Shown piece after piece: positions 63,167-64,000 of a stretch of DNA of 64,000 nt; position 1 is the first letter of the stretch, and each line of letters starts with the position of its first letter. A program made the translations under genes and the position numbers. The stretch comes from Gammaproteobacteria bacterium (GTDB lineage Bacteria; Pseudomonadota; Gammaproteobacteria; Francisellales; CACEW01). The notes beneath the pieces were generated by a model. The model was not told the DNA's origin. It ran no database searches and was given only the letters and a program-made list of their open reading frames with translations. Location: assembly GCA_029256015.1 (NCBI GenBank), contig JAQSYQ010000002.1, forward strand, positions 1 through 64,000, read 5' to 3'.

Positions 63167-64000
63167 GTGCCTAATCTTGCTGAAATTTTGGAAGGACATA
63201 GATTGAGTAGAGATAGACCGAGCAATATTGTACAGTCCTGGTTGACTGAAAAGCTCAACGAAAAAGACCTGCATGGTAGAACTGCCCTGATTAACGCTGT
63301 ACGGGCTGGAATGACTGAGGAAGTTGAAAAGCTCATCCAGTTAGGAGCTAGCCTTGATCTGCAGGATGCAGAGGGAAACACGGCTTTAATGTATGCTGCT
63401 GAAGGCGGGAAAGAATCTTTGCAAGCTTTGCTTGATAGTGGGGCTAATGCGGATATTTGTAACAAGCGTGGGGAAACCGCTTTACATTGTGCTGCATTTT
63501 GCGGTTATCAGTGGGCAATTTCAGCAATCATCAAAGCCCGTCCTGAGCTTAACCTTGATCTTCAAGATCACATGGGAAGAACGGCATTATTTTTAGGCTT
63601 TGATAAGAAATATGGCCGCCAGGCTGGTCAAGCCTTACTGGATGCGGGTGCTGATCCTAATATTCCTGAAATGGGGGGTGAAACCATTTTAGAACGTTTG
63701 TCGGCTTTTTACGCTAGAGATACGTACAATTGGCTCCTCGAGCGGTCTCAAAAAACAGGCCCCGATATTGCGCGTCTTATCAGTGGCCATGCAATAGTTA
63801 CGTCTAAGGCTAGTGCTAATCTTGCAAGAGCAAAGGCTGACTTGCATCGTAATACAGATCGGCTAGCTTTCGCTGTCTTGGATATGCTAAAAGATGCCCG
63901 AATTAATCTTCTGTGCGTTTATGAGGCAATAGCCTGGCAGAGGCGTGAGCCTCTTATATTTCTTCGAAGAAAGCTGAGGCTAGACAGAGAGGCGGCGCTT
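63167..64000 (+). CDS. Ankyrin-repeat protein (5' part, runs off the window)
   Basis: A frame open for 278 codons to the right edge, starting with GTG after a ggggaag Shine-Dalgarno; the overlapping ATG at 63165 leads to an early stop. Residues about 35-165 hold four ankyrin repeats: DLHGRTALINAVRAGMTEEV, DAEGNTALMYAAEGGKESLQ, NKRGETALHCAAFCGYQWAI and DHMGRTALFLGFDKKYGRQA. The part after residue 170 is helical and charged. Ankyrin proteins of this kind are frequent effectors in Legionella and Coxiella. The C-terminal function is outside the window. Confidence 0.85.
   Translation, partial: MPNLAEILEGHRLSRDRPSNIVQSWLTEKLNEKDLHGRTALINAVRAGMTEEVEKLIQLGASLDLQDAEGNTALMYAAEGGKESLQALLDSGANADICNKRGETALHCAAFCGYQWAISAIIKARPELNLDLQDHMGRTALFLGFDKKYGRQAGQALLDAGADPNIPEMGGETILERLSAFYARDTYNWLLERSQKTGPDIARLISGHAIVTSKASANLARAKADLHRNTDRLAFAVLDMLKDARINLLCVYEAIAWQRREPLIFLRRKLRLDREAAL

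Noticed and set aside
1..64000. tRNA, rRNA, insertion sequences or prophage
   Set aside because: No transposase, integrase, phage structural gene, cloverleaf sequence or rRNA segment was recognised in reading both strands.

Overview
The window reads as chromosomal DNA of a gammaproteobacterium with an intracellular or amoeba-associated lifestyle, most like the Legionellales (Legionella, Coxiella, Aquicella or Berkiella-type organisms). This rests on the mix of standard gammaproteobacterial housekeeping genes (metH, polA, carAB, pyrBI, fumC, rppH, xseB-ispA, rlmJ, queD, dsbB) with many orphan proteins of effector-like build: ankyrin and TPR proteins, long Ala/Pro/Ser-rich disordered tails, a possible C-terminal prenylation box, a poly-Cys tail and a giant NACHT protein ending in a Ulp1-like cysteine protease. 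No secretion system genes, phage, insertion sequence, CRISPR array, rRNA or tRNA were seen. The species cannot be named from this evidence.

Layout. 1-2.5 kb: a palindromic element, a D-amino-acid oxidase-like flavoprotein and dihydroorotase. 2.5-3.4 kb: two orphan genes on the minus strand. 3.6-8.0 kb: an RND efflux adaptor and pump. 8.0-9.6 kb: a VapBC toxin-antitoxin pair with a clear operator, then an SRPBCC-MarR operon whose leader holds a predicted MarR operator and a hairpin that buries the Shine-Dalgarno. 9.7-18.5 kb, minus strand: fumC, the 1804-residue Ank-NACHT-repeat-CE-protease gene, and an SLC13-type transporter. 18.7-21.2 kb: two low-complexity proteins, one with TPRs. 21.3-27.4 kb: metH, a small membrane protein, rppH, xseB-ispA. 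27.4-30.2 kb: a palindromic repeat cluster and a bufferin-type copper RiPP operon (precursor, MNIO enzyme, DUF2063 partner, DoxX). 30.3-34.3 kb: queD, a flavoprotein divergent from a LysR regulator, pyrI and pyrB. 34.4-35.4 kb: a run of four tiny orphan genes, one (51 codons) not previously listed. 35.6-40.7 kb: a TDT transporter and fadE-fadD. 41.0-43.3 kb: three tandem membrane-anchored proteins with disordered tails. 43.3-47.4 kb: thiolase, FadN-type multifunctional enzyme and thioesterase. 47.5-52.1 kb: a small effector-like gene and carBA. 52.2-53.2 kb: a tandem 447-bp gene duplication. 53.2-64.0 kb: dsbB, polA, two orphan effector candidates, a ZIP transporter, rlmJ, an unusual arginase, murI, a GNAT protein and the 5' part of an ankyrin gene running off the right edge.

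Functional themes. Fatty-acid activation and beta-oxidation are covered by two clusters (fadD-fadE; thioesterase-fadN-thiolase). De novo pyrimidine synthesis is spread over three loci (pyrC, pyrBI, carAB). Metal handling appears as the bufferin operon and a ZIP transporter. The accessory genes sit singly between housekeeping genes, as is common for dispersed effector repertoires in this group.

The strongest candidates for undescribed biology are the Ank-NACHT-CE-protease protein with a complete His-Asp-Gln-Cys set, the lipoprotein bufferin with a duplicated half-motif, the regulatory leader of the SRPBCC-MarR operon, the three-gene membrane/disordered-tail cluster with a shared promoter block, and the tiny-gene cluster containing a protein whose N-terminus resembles a mitochondrial presequence. 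All functional statements are from reading motifs by eye; no database search was run.
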